From an uncultured Alphaproteobacteria bacterium (GTDB lineage: Bacteria > Pseudomonadota > Alphaproteobacteria > Methylaequorales > Methylaequoraceae), in NCBI GenBank assembly GCA_902618535.1, contig CACNAV010000005.1:1-64000 (forward strand): a DNA stretch of 64,000 nt. The letters are read 5' to 3'. Under the pieces are notes generated by a model, which did not search any database, was not told the DNA's origin, and saw nothing but the letters and a program-made list of their open reading frames with translations. Within the stretch, counting starts at the first letter, position 1, and the number at the start of each line of letters is the position of its first letter. This document shows, piece by piece, positions 52,726 to 61,927 of the stretch. Position numbers and translations under genes: made by a program.

Positions 52726-54141
52726 ATGCATTTATTATCTAAGTTAACACTTTCACTTTTAACCATACTATTATCTTCACTTTTACCTGCAGTAACCATG
52801 GCGGCCGAGGGTTCAAGTGGTCCAACAAGCCTTGATATGATTACAAGTCCTGCTGCTATTTTTTGTATTATTATATTTATCGTTGCATACGCATTCGTCA
52901 TGGCAGAAGAATTTACGCATTTTAGAAAATCCAAACCAGTAATTCTGGCAGCTACTTTGATTTGGGTCATTATTGCTTATGTTGCCTCTCAAGATCCAAA
53001 TATTGGTGCCAAATGGGCTGAAACTCAATTTCGACACGTAGTATTAGAATTTGCTGAACTTTTCTTCTTCTTATTTGTTGCAATGGCTTATGTTAATGCA
53101 TTAACAGAAAGACGAATGTTTGATGCGTTGTGTGCATGGTTATCCAATAATAACTTTAGCTATAAAAAAATATTTTTAATTTCTGGAGTTATTGCTTTTT
53201 TTCTTTCCCCTATCGCCGATAATTTAACAACAGCTTTAATTCTTGGAACTGTTGTTATGGTTGCAGGTCGAGGTAATAAGGCTTTTATTGTTCCTGGTCT
53301 AATTAATATTGTTGTCGCTGCTAATGCTGGAGGAGCTTTTTCTCCTTTTGGTGATATAACGACGTTAATGGTATGGCAACGTGGATTTGTTTCCTTTTTT
53401 GACTTTTTTGCTATTTTTATACCATCTGTAGTAAATTACGTTGTTCCAGCAGCATTTATGTACTTTGCCATTCCTAATGAAGTTCCTAAAGGAGATGGAA
53501 AAAAGGTAACCATACTTCCTGGAGGTAAGGTAATTGCTTTCCTTGGAATTTTAACAATAACTCTAACAGTAACTGGACATAACGTTCTGCATATGCCTCC
53601 TATTCTAGGTATGATGTTTGGTCTAGGAATGCTTGGAACCTACGGTTACTTTCTTAAAACTAGATTTCCTGATAAAAATAAATTTGATATTTTTGTTATA
53701 ACTGGAAGAGCTGAATGGGACACACTTCTATTTTTCTATGGAATATTAGTTGCCGTTGGTGGGCTTGCTTCCTTAGGTTATCTAAAGCTTATCTCTGATG
53801 ACATGTACGTTACCCTAGGTGCAACTTATGCTAATGTTTTAGTTGGTATTTTGTCAGCAATTATCGATAATATCCCGATAGTGTATGCTGTATTAACGGC
53901 TCATCCTGCAATGGATATGGGACAGTGGTTACTGATTACACTAACAGCGGGTACAGGTGGTTCGTTACTATCTATTGGTTCGGCTGCAGGTGTTGCTTTA
54001 ATGGGGCAAGCAAGAGGAGTTTATACTTTCTTTGCTCACCTTAAGTGGGCGTGGGCAATTCTGCTGGGATATGCGGCTTGTATAGTTGTACATTTATGGC
54101 TGAATGCTCATTTGTTTGACTTAGTCCCTCTAGAGCGATAA
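52726..54141 (+). CDS. nhaD: NhaD-family sodium:proton antiporter
   Basis: A 471-residue protein with about a dozen membrane helices. The N-terminal segment (LTLSLLTILLSSLLPAVTMA) resembles a signal peptide, which is a trait of the family. Conserved stretches are SPIADNLTTALILG, NIVVAANAGGAFSPFGDITTLMVWQ, and IDNIPIVYAVLTA and GTGGSLLSIGSAAGVALMG. Na+ extrusion fits a marine habitat. A terminator follows. Confidence 0.95.
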   Translation: MHLLSKLTLSLLTILLSSLLPAVTMAAEGSSGPTSLDMITSPAAIFCIIIFIVAYAFVMAEEFTHFRKSKPVILAATLIWVIIAYVASQDPNIGAKWAETQFRHVVLEFAELFFFLFVAMAYVNALTERRMFDALCAWLSNNNFSYKKIFLISGVIAFFLSPIADNLTTALILGTVVMVAGRGNKAFIVPGLINIVVAANAGGAFSPFGDITTLMVWQRGFVSFFDFFAIFIPSVVNYVVPAAFMYFAIPNEVPKGDGKKVTILPGGKVIAFLGILTITLTVTGHNVLHMPPILGMMFGLGMLGTYGYFLKTRFPDKNKFDIFVITGRAEWDTLLFFYGILVAVGGLASLGYLKLISDDMYVTLGATYANVLVGILSAIIDNIPIVYAVLTAHPAMDMGQWLLITLTAGTGGSLLSIGSAAGVALMGQARGVYTFFAHLKWAWAILLGYAACIVVHLWLNAHLFDLVPLER

Positions 54142-54157
54142 TTTTTTATTAGAAATT

Positions 54158-54199
54158 AATGGCATGAAATAAATTTAATTTTTTTCATGCCATTTTTTT
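54158..54199 (+). terminator. intrinsic terminator after nhaD
   Basis: A perfect 12-bp stem, AATGGCATGAAA with TTTCATGCCATT (54158-54169 and 54183-54194), has a 13-base loop and is followed by T-rich sequence to 54199. It ends 17 bases past the nhaD stop. Confidence 0.92.
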
Positions 54200-54247
54200 A
54201 GTAAAAAATCTCCTTTAAAATCTTTTCTATTTTTTTTAAGATAAATT

Positions 54248-54622
54248 ATGCAAAAATATTTAATTGTTTTGTCCTCTTTATTTATAACTTTTTTTTTCTA
54301 TTCTCAAATTAAGAGTGACTCACTTTATAATTTAGCGGGAGAGTATTCTACAAAAATTGATAAGAGTACAAATATGTTTAATTTCTCAACTGACTTTGAA
54401 GGAAGAATAGATAGTAATGGAAGTATTTATAATTCTTATGGTGATTATCTAGGGAGATTTGAAACTTACAATAATAGGAATAATAATTTTAGTGGATTAA
54501 AAGGTAGAATTGACGAATTTGGTAATATGTATGATTCGTTAGGAAGTTACCAAGGTAAGCTTGAGAGAAACGGAAATATATATGATTCTCAAGGGAGTTA
54601 TAAAGGAAGAATCATTAAATAG
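54248..54622 (+). CDS. exported small repeat protein of unknown function
   Basis: A 124-residue protein with a signal peptide (LIVLSSLFITFFFYS). The rest is built of about four repeats of the pattern G-R-I-D-x-x-G-x-I-Y-D-S-x-G-x-Y-x-G, for example GRIDSNGSIYNSYGDYLGRF, GRIDEFGNMYDSLGSYQGKL, ERNGNIYDSQGSYKGRI. Each unit is about 17-20 residues, suggesting a beta-hairpin repeat. No enzyme motifs. The family is not recognised beyond this repeat pattern. Confidence 0.75.
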   Translation: MQKYLIVLSSLFITFFFYSQIKSDSLYNLAGEYSTKIDKSTNMFNFSTDFEGRIDSNGSIYNSYGDYLGRFETYNNRNNNFSGLKGRIDEFGNMYDSLGSYQGKLERNGNIYDSQGSYKGRIIK

Positions 54623-54676
54623 ATATATTTTAACATCTAAATAAAAATTTAAAAAAGATTTCTAATTAGTTAAAGA

Positions 54677-55228
54677 TTACTCTTTTTCCATTCCAATTTC
54701 GTATAACTCAAAGCTAGCTTCTTCGATGTCGCCTGTTTTAGCGTCAACATCAACCTTAATTTCATATCCAGCGTTAGATTGGATATCAAATTCGTAAGTG
54801 AGTGAACCATCCATCCCTATTTCTCTTTCTTCATTGACGATTCTTCCAGGATGAATTTCAAGGACATTTACTCTTGCCTGTTCAATGCTAATCTTCGCCC
54901 CATTTTTAAATGTAGGATTATTCTCATCAACTTCTTTTTCAACTTCAACAATGTAACCTTCCTCAGCATTACATTCAACATTGTAAGTTGATCCATCCTT
55001 AGAAGATTCTATGTCAAATTCATAAATAGGATCATCTCCCTCTACTTTAAATTCAAGTTTTCTGGCATGGCCTGGAATAGTATCGTAGGCCTGATCCAAG
55101 CACTGCTCAACTTTTACAATATCATATAACTTAATATCATCTAGGTCTCTGGTATCAGAGTCAGCTGACGAGAAATATAGGAAAGAAAGGAATCCAGTTA
55201 GGGTTAATGAAGGTATATGCTTGAACAT
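54677..55228 (-). CDS. exported protein with two PepSY-like domains
   Basis: A 183-residue acidic protein with a signal peptide (SLTLTGFLSFLYFSSA). Two PepSY-like units are visible, about residues 30-100 and 110-175; each contains YEFDI and ends in acidic strands (VEKEVDE and VDAKTGDIEEASFELYE). Cys43 and Cys86 could form a disulfide. PepSY domains act as inhibitors, chaperones or metal-binding modules; a lanthanide-binding PepSY protein is known in another methylotroph. The gene sits 48 bases downstream of a TonB-dependent receptor. Confidence 0.8.
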   Translation of the reverse strand: MFKHIPSLTLTGFLSFLYFSSADSDTRDLDDIKLYDIVKVEQCLDQAYDTIPGHARKLEFKVEGDDPIYEFDIESSKDGSTYNVECNAEEGYIVEVEKEVDENNPTFKNGAKISIEQARVNVLEIHPGRIVNEEREIGMDGSLTYEFDIQSNAGYEIKVDVDAKTGDIEEASFELYEIGMEKE

Positions 55229-55276
55229 CTTAAAAAATAATTATTAAATTTAATAATTCAGGATAAAATGAATTCT

Positions 55277-57745
55277 CTACCATGTTACATTCATACCAGC
55301 AAAGATTGTCGTAGGCATACCTGGTGTTGCAAATACACTACCTCCTCCAGTACCTGAAACTTCATTTTCACCAAAAAGACCACCTGTTCTGTAATTCTCA
55401 TCGGTAATATTTCTTGCCACAAGAAAGAAAGTAGCATTGGCATCGTCTCTAAACTTTTCGCCTAAAGAAAAATTATACTCTGTTCTTGCATTAAAAAGAA
55501 AATAACCGGGTACTTCTAAACCTGATGCGTTACTTTCGTCTCCTCTGAATAACTGGGCTGAATTAGCTTCAACATCTAAATTTATTGTCAAGTTTTTTAA
55601 AGGAGAATAACCGAGTCCAAATCTTCCTACATGAGGAGAAATACCAGGTATCTGATCACCATGTCCAATGGGAATTTGATACTGTTCTCTCAACACGTTA
55701 TCGTCAAAATCATCATCCTCAAAAGTATTGTGTGGATGACCTACACTTGAGATCATCTGTGAGGTTTCAAAGGTTGCGCGAACATACGCATAATTTGTAA
55801 ACCAAGACCACTTTTCACCAAGTTGACCATTCATTGCAAACTCAGTTCCTACTCTTTGAGTGTTTCCTACATTTCTAAAATAACCAGTTCCAGCTCTGTT
55901 ACCACCTATAAAGATAATATCGTTATAATTTCTTCCTGCATAAGCACTAACATTCCAGTTAACTGTGTGATCCATTCCCATAATTTGGTAACCTTTTGTG
56001 CCACTGGCACCAATTTCAAAGTTTCTATTAACAACTTGATCTAACGGAGGATCAGCTTGAAATGAGTTTGGTAGCCTGCAAGGTGAATCAGGATCAGCAC
56101 ATGCCAATTCTGCAATTGAAGGTGTTCTACTTGATTCTTTATAAGAAGCAAAAACTTTAGCAGAACCAACTAGGGGTACTTCACTGAATCTTTTAACTAT
56201 TCCAACACCAGGGTTAATTCTCCAGAAAAAATGATGCCCTTCAAGATCTGTTCCATGCTGGTCATTAATTTCCATAGAAGCCCAATTCCATCGTGCAGAT
56301 AGATTCAATGAAGTTGTGTTATTAAGATCAATTGTGTTGCTTCCATATAATGCCGTATTATGGGTTGTAGACTCAAGATTTGTTATAAATTGTTCCTCAC
56401 CTTCTGCATCTGTAGATAGTAGTACTCCTGTTCCCTGTACACCTCTATCACCCATAACTATCCCTAATTCGGTGGAAGAGGCAAAACTATTTTTTGAAAA
56501 GTCATAGTTAACTCCACCTATGAAAGTATTTTTTTTACCAATTAATGAAGAGTCAATAGTCGACTGTAGGTTAAGACCAAAGGCGTTAGTTTTTGTGTTT
56601 GATCGATTGATCGCACCACCATTTTCGATTTCATTTTCATCATCATCTAACTCTAGCCCTAGTCTTTGGTAATTGATTTCAGCTCCAGCTAAATCTAGAA
56701 TGTTTACTGCATCAGCGGCAGCGTTAGATTCATATTCGCTACATAATGTGCCATCAGCAGCACCACCACCTCTGTCAAAATTAAATCCACAATCTTTTCC
56801 ATCAAATTCGTCACCATTATAATTTCTTCTCTCCATATGACGGTAATACATATTTCCTTGAATCGATAGTTTATCATTTACAAAATGATTACCCCCGAAA
56901 TTTGCATAGTAATTTTTATTATGAGTATTATCAGGATGAGTATAAACAGCACTTTCTCCTTCTAAAGGAATTAAAGTTAGAGGAATAGCACCATTTCCTC
57001 TTAAGTCAGTAAAAGCCTGACCGATGTTCATAAATAATTCTGTATCTTCTCCTCTATATCTAAAGTCACTGTAAAAAGTTTCTAAATAGGATTCAGATTG
57101 ATCTCTCCACCCTTTATCAACATTAAAATTTGCTCCTAAATAAACGGCATAATCTTCGAAGGCTTTTCCATACTCAACAACTTCGTTTGTTCTTCCATAC
57201 GTACCACCTGAAAAAGTTGTCTTAATGCCCTCATTGTCAAATCCATTTTTCATTTGCATGGAAATGGCTCCACCAATCGCATTTTGACCAAAAATTGGAT
57301 CACCACCTGAAAAAATTTGCATGTTATTTATAGCAAAATCAGGAATTAAGTCCCACTGAACAACCTCACCAAATGATTCATTCACTCTCATTCCATTTTG
57401 ATAAATTGCCAGAGCTTGGGCTGATCCTAACATAGGTCCAGATACATAACCTCTAAAATTAATATCATTTTGCATTGGAGAACTGTTTAAATTTGATACA
57501 GAAACTCCAGCTGCTTCTCTATTTAACGTTTCAACAACTGAGAAGTTTTTCTTTTTTGATAAAGAGTCCAGTCCAAAATTTTGGACATTTGATGGTACCC
57601 TTTCCACACTCATCCCTGAACCTTGAACAGGTGTAACAGATATTACATTAACATCAGGAGCCACGAAAGTTTTGTCTTGTGAAATGACTTCTTTACAGAC
57701 AAATAATGATAATCCTATAACAAAAAATTTATTTAAATAATTCAT
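55277..57745 (-). CDS. TonB-dependent outer membrane receptor
   Basis: An 822-residue outer-membrane gated channel. Signal peptide to about residue 22, a possible TonB box (VNVISVTPV, near residue 33), a plug domain (residues 48-170: VETLNREAAGVSVSNLNSSPMQNDINFRGY, VYQNGMRVNESFGEVVQWDLIPDFAI, GQNAIGGAISMQMKNGF) and a long beta barrel ending in aromatic TW. Asp and Glu are abundant in barrel loops. Substrate is unknown; metal complex uptake is likely. It sits upstream of the PepSY protein in the same orientation. Confidence 0.93.
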   Translation of the reverse strand: MNYLNKFFVIGLSLFVCKEVISQDKTFVAPDVNVISVTPVQGSGMSVERVPSNVQNFGLDSLSKKKNFSVVETLNREAAGVSVSNLNSSPMQNDINFRGYVSGPMLGSAQALAIYQNGMRVNESFGEVVQWDLIPDFAINNMQIFSGGDPIFGQNAIGGAISMQMKNGFDNEGIKTTFSGGTYGRTNEVVEYGKAFEDYAVYLGANFNVDKGWRDQSESYLETFYSDFRYRGEDTELFMNIGQAFTDLRGNGAIPLTLIPLEGESAVYTHPDNTHNKNYYANFGGNHFVNDKLSIQGNMYYRHMERRNYNGDEFDGKDCGFNFDRGGGAADGTLCSEYESNAAADAVNILDLAGAEINYQRLGLELDDDENEIENGGAINRSNTKTNAFGLNLQSTIDSSLIGKKNTFIGGVNYDFSKNSFASSTELGIVMGDRGVQGTGVLLSTDAEGEEQFITNLESTTHNTALYGSNTIDLNNTTSLNLSARWNWASMEINDQHGTDLEGHHFFWRINPGVGIVKRFSEVPLVGSAKVFASYKESSRTPSIAELACADPDSPCRLPNSFQADPPLDQVVNRNFEIGASGTKGYQIMGMDHTVNWNVSAYAGRNYNDIIFIGGNRAGTGYFRNVGNTQRVGTEFAMNGQLGEKWSWFTNYAYVRATFETSQMISSVGHPHNTFEDDDFDDNVLREQYQIPIGHGDQIPGISPHVGRFGLGYSPLKNLTINLDVEANSAQLFRGDESNASGLEVPGYFLFNARTEYNFSLGEKFRDDANATFFLVARNITDENYRTGGLFGENEVSGTGGGSVFATPGMPTTIFAGMNVTW

Positions 57746-57915
57746 ATTTATCTTTCAGTCAGCTACGTTGATATTTTTAAATTAACAAAATTAGTTTTTG
57801 AGTCAACCTTAAATAATATTGTTAAAACAATTACTTAAAACTAAATAGACATTCATTAATTTTTGAAATTTTAAAATTCTTTATTTTTTTTTATTAAGTT
57901 GTATAAAATTAACTA

Positions 57916-58356
57916 ATGTTACCTTTCCTTAAAAAATTTAAAAAAGAACACAACACTGAAGATATTTCGGGCAATGAAAAAAATATACTTATTACATCTC
58001 TTCTAATTGAATGTGCTAAAGGAGACTATGACTTTTCTGATCAAGAGATTTCTAAAATTAAAGATCTTATAAAAAAAAAGCTAAAGCTTGATCAATCAAA
58101 AATTAATTTAATTTTTGACAAAGCGCTCGAAACAGTTGAAGAAAATGTTGAATTATATTCTCTTACCAAGGATATCAGAGACAACTTTAACAAAGAAGAA
58201 ATTTTGGAAATCTTTGAGTATATGTGGACTGTCGTATTAGCTGACGGGAAAATAGATGATTTTGAAGCAGCATTGATGAGTAAATTAGTAGGACTTTTTC
58301 ATCTCACAGGAAAAGAATCAGCAGATGCAAAGAAAAAAGCTATGTCTCATCAATAG
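57916..58356 (+). CDS. TerB-like tellurite resistance domain protein
   Basis: A 146-residue helical protein. The TerB pattern of two acidic metal-binding clusters is visible: CAKGDYDFSDQEISKIKDLI and VLADGKIDDFEAALMSKLV. No other ter genes are nearby, so tellurite resistance should not be assumed; TerB domains are common stand-alone metal-binding modules. It overlaps the next minus-strand gene by 17 bases. Confidence 0.85.
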   Translation: MLPFLKKFKKEHNTEDISGNEKNILITSLLIECAKGDYDFSDQEISKIKDLIKKKLKLDQSKINLIFDKALETVEENVELYSLTKDIRDNFNKEEILEIFEYMWTVVLADGKIDDFEAALMSKLVGLFHLTGKESADAKKKAMSHQ

Positions 58357-58633
58357 ATATTTTTGCTCTTAGTTTTTTCCTTGATTGATGAAATAATCTT
58401 CTATGTTTAATTGACTTTTCAGCCACTCTTTTTCTCCAAAGTCTAAAACTAGATGGTTTCAAACTTCTTCTCATAAATTTAATAACCTCGGCCTCAGTTT
58501 TTCCTGTTTTTTCAAAAATCTCTTCAAAAGTTATTCTATCTGCCCACGCTGCCCAAATAATCCAATCTGAATTTTTAGAAGAAGGCTCAGCATTTTTTAC
58601 TTTTGTTTGTGGAAAATTACTTTTTTTGGACAT
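58340..58633 (-). CDS. small DUF2805-family protein
   Basis: A 97-residue basic protein. The stretch WIIWAAWADRITFEEIFEKTGKTEAEVIKFMRRSLKPSSFRLWRKRV is the hallmark of the DUF2805 family (the TIGR03643 group). It looks like a helix-turn-helix-sized domain, with unknown function. It overlaps the CIA30-like gene by one base and is likely co-transcribed with it. Confidence 0.88.
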   Translation of the reverse strand: MSKKSNFPQTKVKNAEPSSKNSDWIIWAAWADRITFEEIFEKTGKTEAEVIKFMRRSLKPSSFRLWRKRVAEKSIKHRRLFHQSRKKLRAKISIDET

Positions 58634-59178
58634 TAAAATAGTTCCGCTTCTATTATATCAAGCTGCGCATTGAAATCCTTTCCAAATGCAACAAACGCAA
58701 TACTTTTTATTTCAGATGGGGTGAACTTTTGTGGTTGATAAAAGTTAGATTTTACAAAATCATCAAACCTAATTTCTAGATTGGTCCATTCTTTTGAAAC
58801 AAAAAATTTACCAGCATAATACTGCCATGGTAAAAATAGTTTTTTTGTTCTTATGTGAATATAGTATTCACTTTCAATACCCCTTGCTTTAAGTCTAATT
58901 CCTTTATAATTATTGTCTTTAATTTGATATTCTTTTCTTACTTGGATAAATCCACCATTATTTTTGGTGCTAACACTACCCTCTAATCTTAGAAAAAGTT
59001 TATTTTGATCTTTTTTTAGAGATGTTTTTCCTTCTGATACCCCTCCCATAACTTGATCGGAAAAAAATTTCCAATCCTCAAGTGTAATTTTTTTTTCATC
59101 AACTTTATAATCAAGCAAATTCATTGCATTAATTTTTACACCTATTATAAAGAAGATTATAGTAATAAATAATTTCAT
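58633..59178 (-). CDS. CIA30-domain protein
   Basis: A 181-residue protein of the complex I intermediate-associated protein 30 family, a galactose-binding-like beta sandwich. Typical sequence: WKFFSDQVMGGVSEGKTSL, RLEGSVSTKNNGGFIQVR, GIRLKARG. A signal peptide-like N-terminus (LFITIIFFIIGVKINA) suggests export. Bacterial functions are not established. Confidence 0.85.
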   Translation of the reverse strand: MKLFITIIFFIIGVKINAMNLLDYKVDEKKITLEDWKFFSDQVMGGVSEGKTSLKKDQNKLFLRLEGSVSTKNNGGFIQVRKEYQIKDNNYKGIRLKARGIESEYYIHIRTKKLFLPWQYYAGKFFVSKEWTNLEIRFDDFVKSNFYQPQKFTPSEIKSIAFVAFGKDFNAQLDIIEAELF

Positions 59179-59266
59179 AAACTTAACTCTAATATTATGA
59201 AAGAAAATGTAAATCTATTTCAAATTTTCAAAAATTTAAAACAAAAAATTATGTTTGTGAGGATGA

Positions 59267-59737
59267 ATGACTGCTAGTAAAGATATTGATTTGGTTAATA
59301 TTACCCAAAAAAAATGGGCTGACATGGTGTTAAAAATTGGAAGTGCATATAGAAAAAAAAATAATTTAGATGATTTAATATCTGAACTACTTCATAAAAT
59401 ATATGCATTTGATCATTGTAGTATTTTATTTAAACCAACCTTAGCTAAGCACAATCAATTTAGATCAACAAAAGAAGAGTTTATATCTTATTTTCTTGGA
59501 CAAAATAAAGTATGCAAAGAAGACAAAGGTTTTGCTATAAAGAATTGGAAGTCAATAAAGTTTGAAAACTTTAAAATCGTTAACTACAACGACCAATTAC
59601 TTTCTATGGGTAATTATTATTTTGAAGATGAAAAAAATGAATTTTTAAAAGTTGAATACACATTTGGATTTATTAAGGTAAGTCCTGATGAATTAAGAAT
59701 TAATTTGCATCATTCCTCTTTACCTTACAATGGTTAA
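59267..59737 (+). CDS. NTF2/SnoaL-like fold protein
   Basis: A 156-residue soluble protein with the pattern of a calmodulin-kinase association-like or SnoaL-like domain: DLISELLHKIYAFDHCSILFKPTLAKHNQFRSTKEEFISYFLG and a central VNYNDQLLSMGNYYFED. Such sequences are sometimes annotated as phosphoribosyl-AMP cyclohydrolase, for which I see no active-site motif. GAGG precedes the ATG. Function unknown. Confidence 0.75.
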   Translation: MTASKDIDLVNITQKKWADMVLKIGSAYRKKNNLDDLISELLHKIYAFDHCSILFKPTLAKHNQFRSTKEEFISYFLGQNKVCKEDKGFAIKNWKSIKFENFKIVNYNDQLLSMGNYYFEDEKNEFLKVEYTFGFIKVSPDELRINLHHSSLPYNG

Positions 59738-59754
59738 GTAAAATAAAAAGTTTT

Positions 59755-60438
59755 ATGAACAAGAGTATACTTACAAATTTAATCTCAGTTGCTGTAACAA
59801 TTTATGGGCTTGTTTCACCAATTTACTCAACAGAAATTTTTATGGCCGGATTATTTGCTCTTTCAGGTGGTCTAACTAATTGGATTGCAATTCACATGCT
59901 TTTTGAGAAAGTACCCTTTCTTTATGGCTCTGGTGTTATACCTAACAGATTCGAGGATTTTAAAAATGGAATTAAAAACTTGATTATGAATGAATTTTTT
60001 TCATCTATTATTTTAGAAAAATTTTTAAAAAATAAAACTGATCAAGCTGGGGACGACATTATCAAAAATTTAGATTATGATAAAATTTTTGTTAAGCTTG
60101 TAGAGGCTATTGAAGAATCGTCATTAGGTTCGATGCTAGGTATGCTCGGTGGGAAAAAAGCTCTGGATCCCCTTAAAGAACCAGTTAAAAAAAAAATAAA
60201 AGAACTATTTAATGATATTTCTTTTAAAAAAATTGATGAAAACCTTAATCCCTTAGAAAAGCTCAAGGGAGACATAGAAAATATTATTGATAAAAGATTA
60301 GAGGAGTTAACCCCTGAACACATAAAAATTATAATGAAGGAAATGATTCAAAAACATTTAGGATGGTTGGTTGTGTGGGGAGGGGTTTTCGGCTTTTTAA
60401 TAGGTTTATCACTCGGAATACTAGGAAGCCTTAATTGA
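59755..60438 (+). CDS. short DUF445-family membrane protein
   Basis: A 227-residue protein with hydrophobic segments at both ends (residues 5-45 and 203-224). The N-terminal SGGLTNWIAIHMLFEKVPFLYGSGVIPNRFEDFKNGIKNLI is characteristic of DUF445. The usual protein is about 400 residues, so this is a compact form. It ends overlapping the start of the SelO gene (TTGA). Confidence 0.85.
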   Translation: MNKSILTNLISVAVTIYGLVSPIYSTEIFMAGLFALSGGLTNWIAIHMLFEKVPFLYGSGVIPNRFEDFKNGIKNLIMNEFFSSIILEKFLKNKTDQAGDDIIKNLDYDKIFVKLVEAIEESSLGSMLGMLGGKKALDPLKEPVKKKIKELFNDISFKKIDENLNPLEKLKGDIENIIDKRLEELTPEHIKIIMKEMIQKHLGWLVVWGGVFGFLIGLSLGILGSLN

Positions 60439-61925
60439 AAAAGACAAGCAAATCTCAAATTTTTCAATTTGATAACACGTATATAAATCTCCCCAAAAAT
60501 TTTTATCAAAAAATTAAGCCAGTTCCCGTAAAAAAACCTCATTTATTAAAATTAAACAATGAGCTTTCAAATTATTTTAATCTTGATATTGATTCTCTAA
60601 AAAGTAATTTAGGAATATCTATACTATCTGGAAATAAGGTTCCAGCAAATACAACACCCCTTGCAATGGTATATGCCGGTCATCAATTTGGAAACTTTGT
60701 TGATCAACTTGGTGATGGAAGAGCAGTTTTATTAGGCGAAATTATTGCAAGAAATGGAAAAAGATATGATCTGCAATTAAAGGGCTCAGGTCAAACAATT
60801 TTTTCTAGGCAAGGCGATGGTAGATCCCCACTTGGTCCAGTTATAAGAGAATACATTATGAGTGAAGCAATGCATTATCTAGGTATTCCTTCAACTCGTT
60901 CTTTGTCAATAATAAGTACCGGGGAAGTTGTAAAGCGAGAAAGAATTGAACCTGGTGGAATTTTAGTAAGAATATCATCCAGTCATATAAGAATAGGAAC
61001 GTTTGAGTTTTTCAGGGCAAGGAAAGATTTTATTTCAGTCAAGAAACTTGCTGATTACACAATAAAAAGACATTTTCCAGAAATTCTTTCTAGTAAAAAT
61101 AAATACAAATTATTTTTAGATAAAACAATACAGTCTCAAGCTAAACTAGTAGCACAATGGATGAATGTTGGTTTTATACATGGTGTAATGAATACAGATA
61201 ATACATCCATATCTGGTCAAACAATTGATTACGGACCATGCGCATTCATGAATAACTTTGACCCCAATACTGTTTACAGTTTTATTGATGTTTACGGAAG
61301 ATATAGCTATGGGAATCAACCCAAAATTATGCTATGGAATTTGTCAAAATTTGCTGAATGTATTTCCTTTTTAATTAATGAAAACAATGAAAAGGCTAAC
61401 AAAATAATCATAAACTCTTTATCAAAATTTTCTCAATTATTCGATAAATTTTGGAACAAATCTATTTCTGAGAAGCTTGGTCTTTTTGAAAATATGAAAG
61501 AAAATAGAAATTTAATTGAAAAGTTTTTAGAAATAATGTTTGAGCAAAAAACTGACTTCACATTAACCTTCAGAAAGCTGTCAGAGAGCTTAGAAAATCA
61601 AGAAAAAAAACTTAAATTTTTCTCTCTTTTTAAAAATGAAAAACATTTAACGAATTGGTACAATAACTGGACGGAAAGATTAGAAAAAGAAAAATATTCG
61701 AAAGAAAAAATTGCAGAAAAAATGAAAAAAAAAAACCCACTTTTTATTCCCAGAAATCATTTAATTGAAAAATGTATTAATGATGCAGTTGAAAATTCTG
61801 ACTTTTCTATGGTAAATGATCTTCTAGAAGTACTAAAAAAACCATTTGAATATAATAAAAAATTAAGTTTTAGCGATCCTCCCAAACCTAATGAAGATAT
61901 TAAAAATACTTTTTGTGGTACTTAA
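60435..61925 (+). CDS. selO: SelO-family protein adenylyltransferase
   Basis: A 496-residue pseudokinase-fold enzyme that transfers AMP to proteins and is linked to redox stress. Key segments: VYAGHQFGNFVDQLGDGRAVLLGE, YDLQLKGSGQTIFSRQGDGRSPLGPVIREYIMSEAMHYLGIPSTRSL and HGVMNTDNTSISGQTIDYGPCAFM. The C-terminal FCGT holds a Cys where many homologues have selenocysteine. The start is TTG at 60435, overlapping the previous stop. Confidence 0.95.
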   Translation: MKKTSKSQIFQFDNTYINLPKNFYQKIKPVPVKKPHLLKLNNELSNYFNLDIDSLKSNLGISILSGNKVPANTTPLAMVYAGHQFGNFVDQLGDGRAVLLGEIIARNGKRYDLQLKGSGQTIFSRQGDGRSPLGPVIREYIMSEAMHYLGIPSTRSLSIISTGEVVKRERIEPGGILVRISSSHIRIGTFEFFRARKDFISVKKLADYTIKRHFPEILSSKNKYKLFLDKTIQSQAKLVAQWMNVGFIHGVMNTDNTSISGQTIDYGPCAFMNNFDPNTVYSFIDVYGRYSYGNQPKIMLWNLSKFAECISFLINENNEKANKIIINSLSKFSQLFDKFWNKSISEKLGLFENMKENRNLIEKFLEIMFEQKTDFTLTFRKLSESLENQEKKLKFFSLFKNEKHLTNWYNNWTERLEKEKYSKEKIAEKMKKKNPLFIPRNHLIEKCINDAVENSDFSMVNDLLEVLKKPFEYNKKLSFSDPPKPNEDIKNTFCGT

Positions 61926-61927
61926 AA

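Noticed and set aside
57916-58356. TerB-like gene as evidence of a tellurite resistance or defence island
   Set aside because: No terC, terD, terZ or associated defence genes are adjacent; it is a stand-alone domain.
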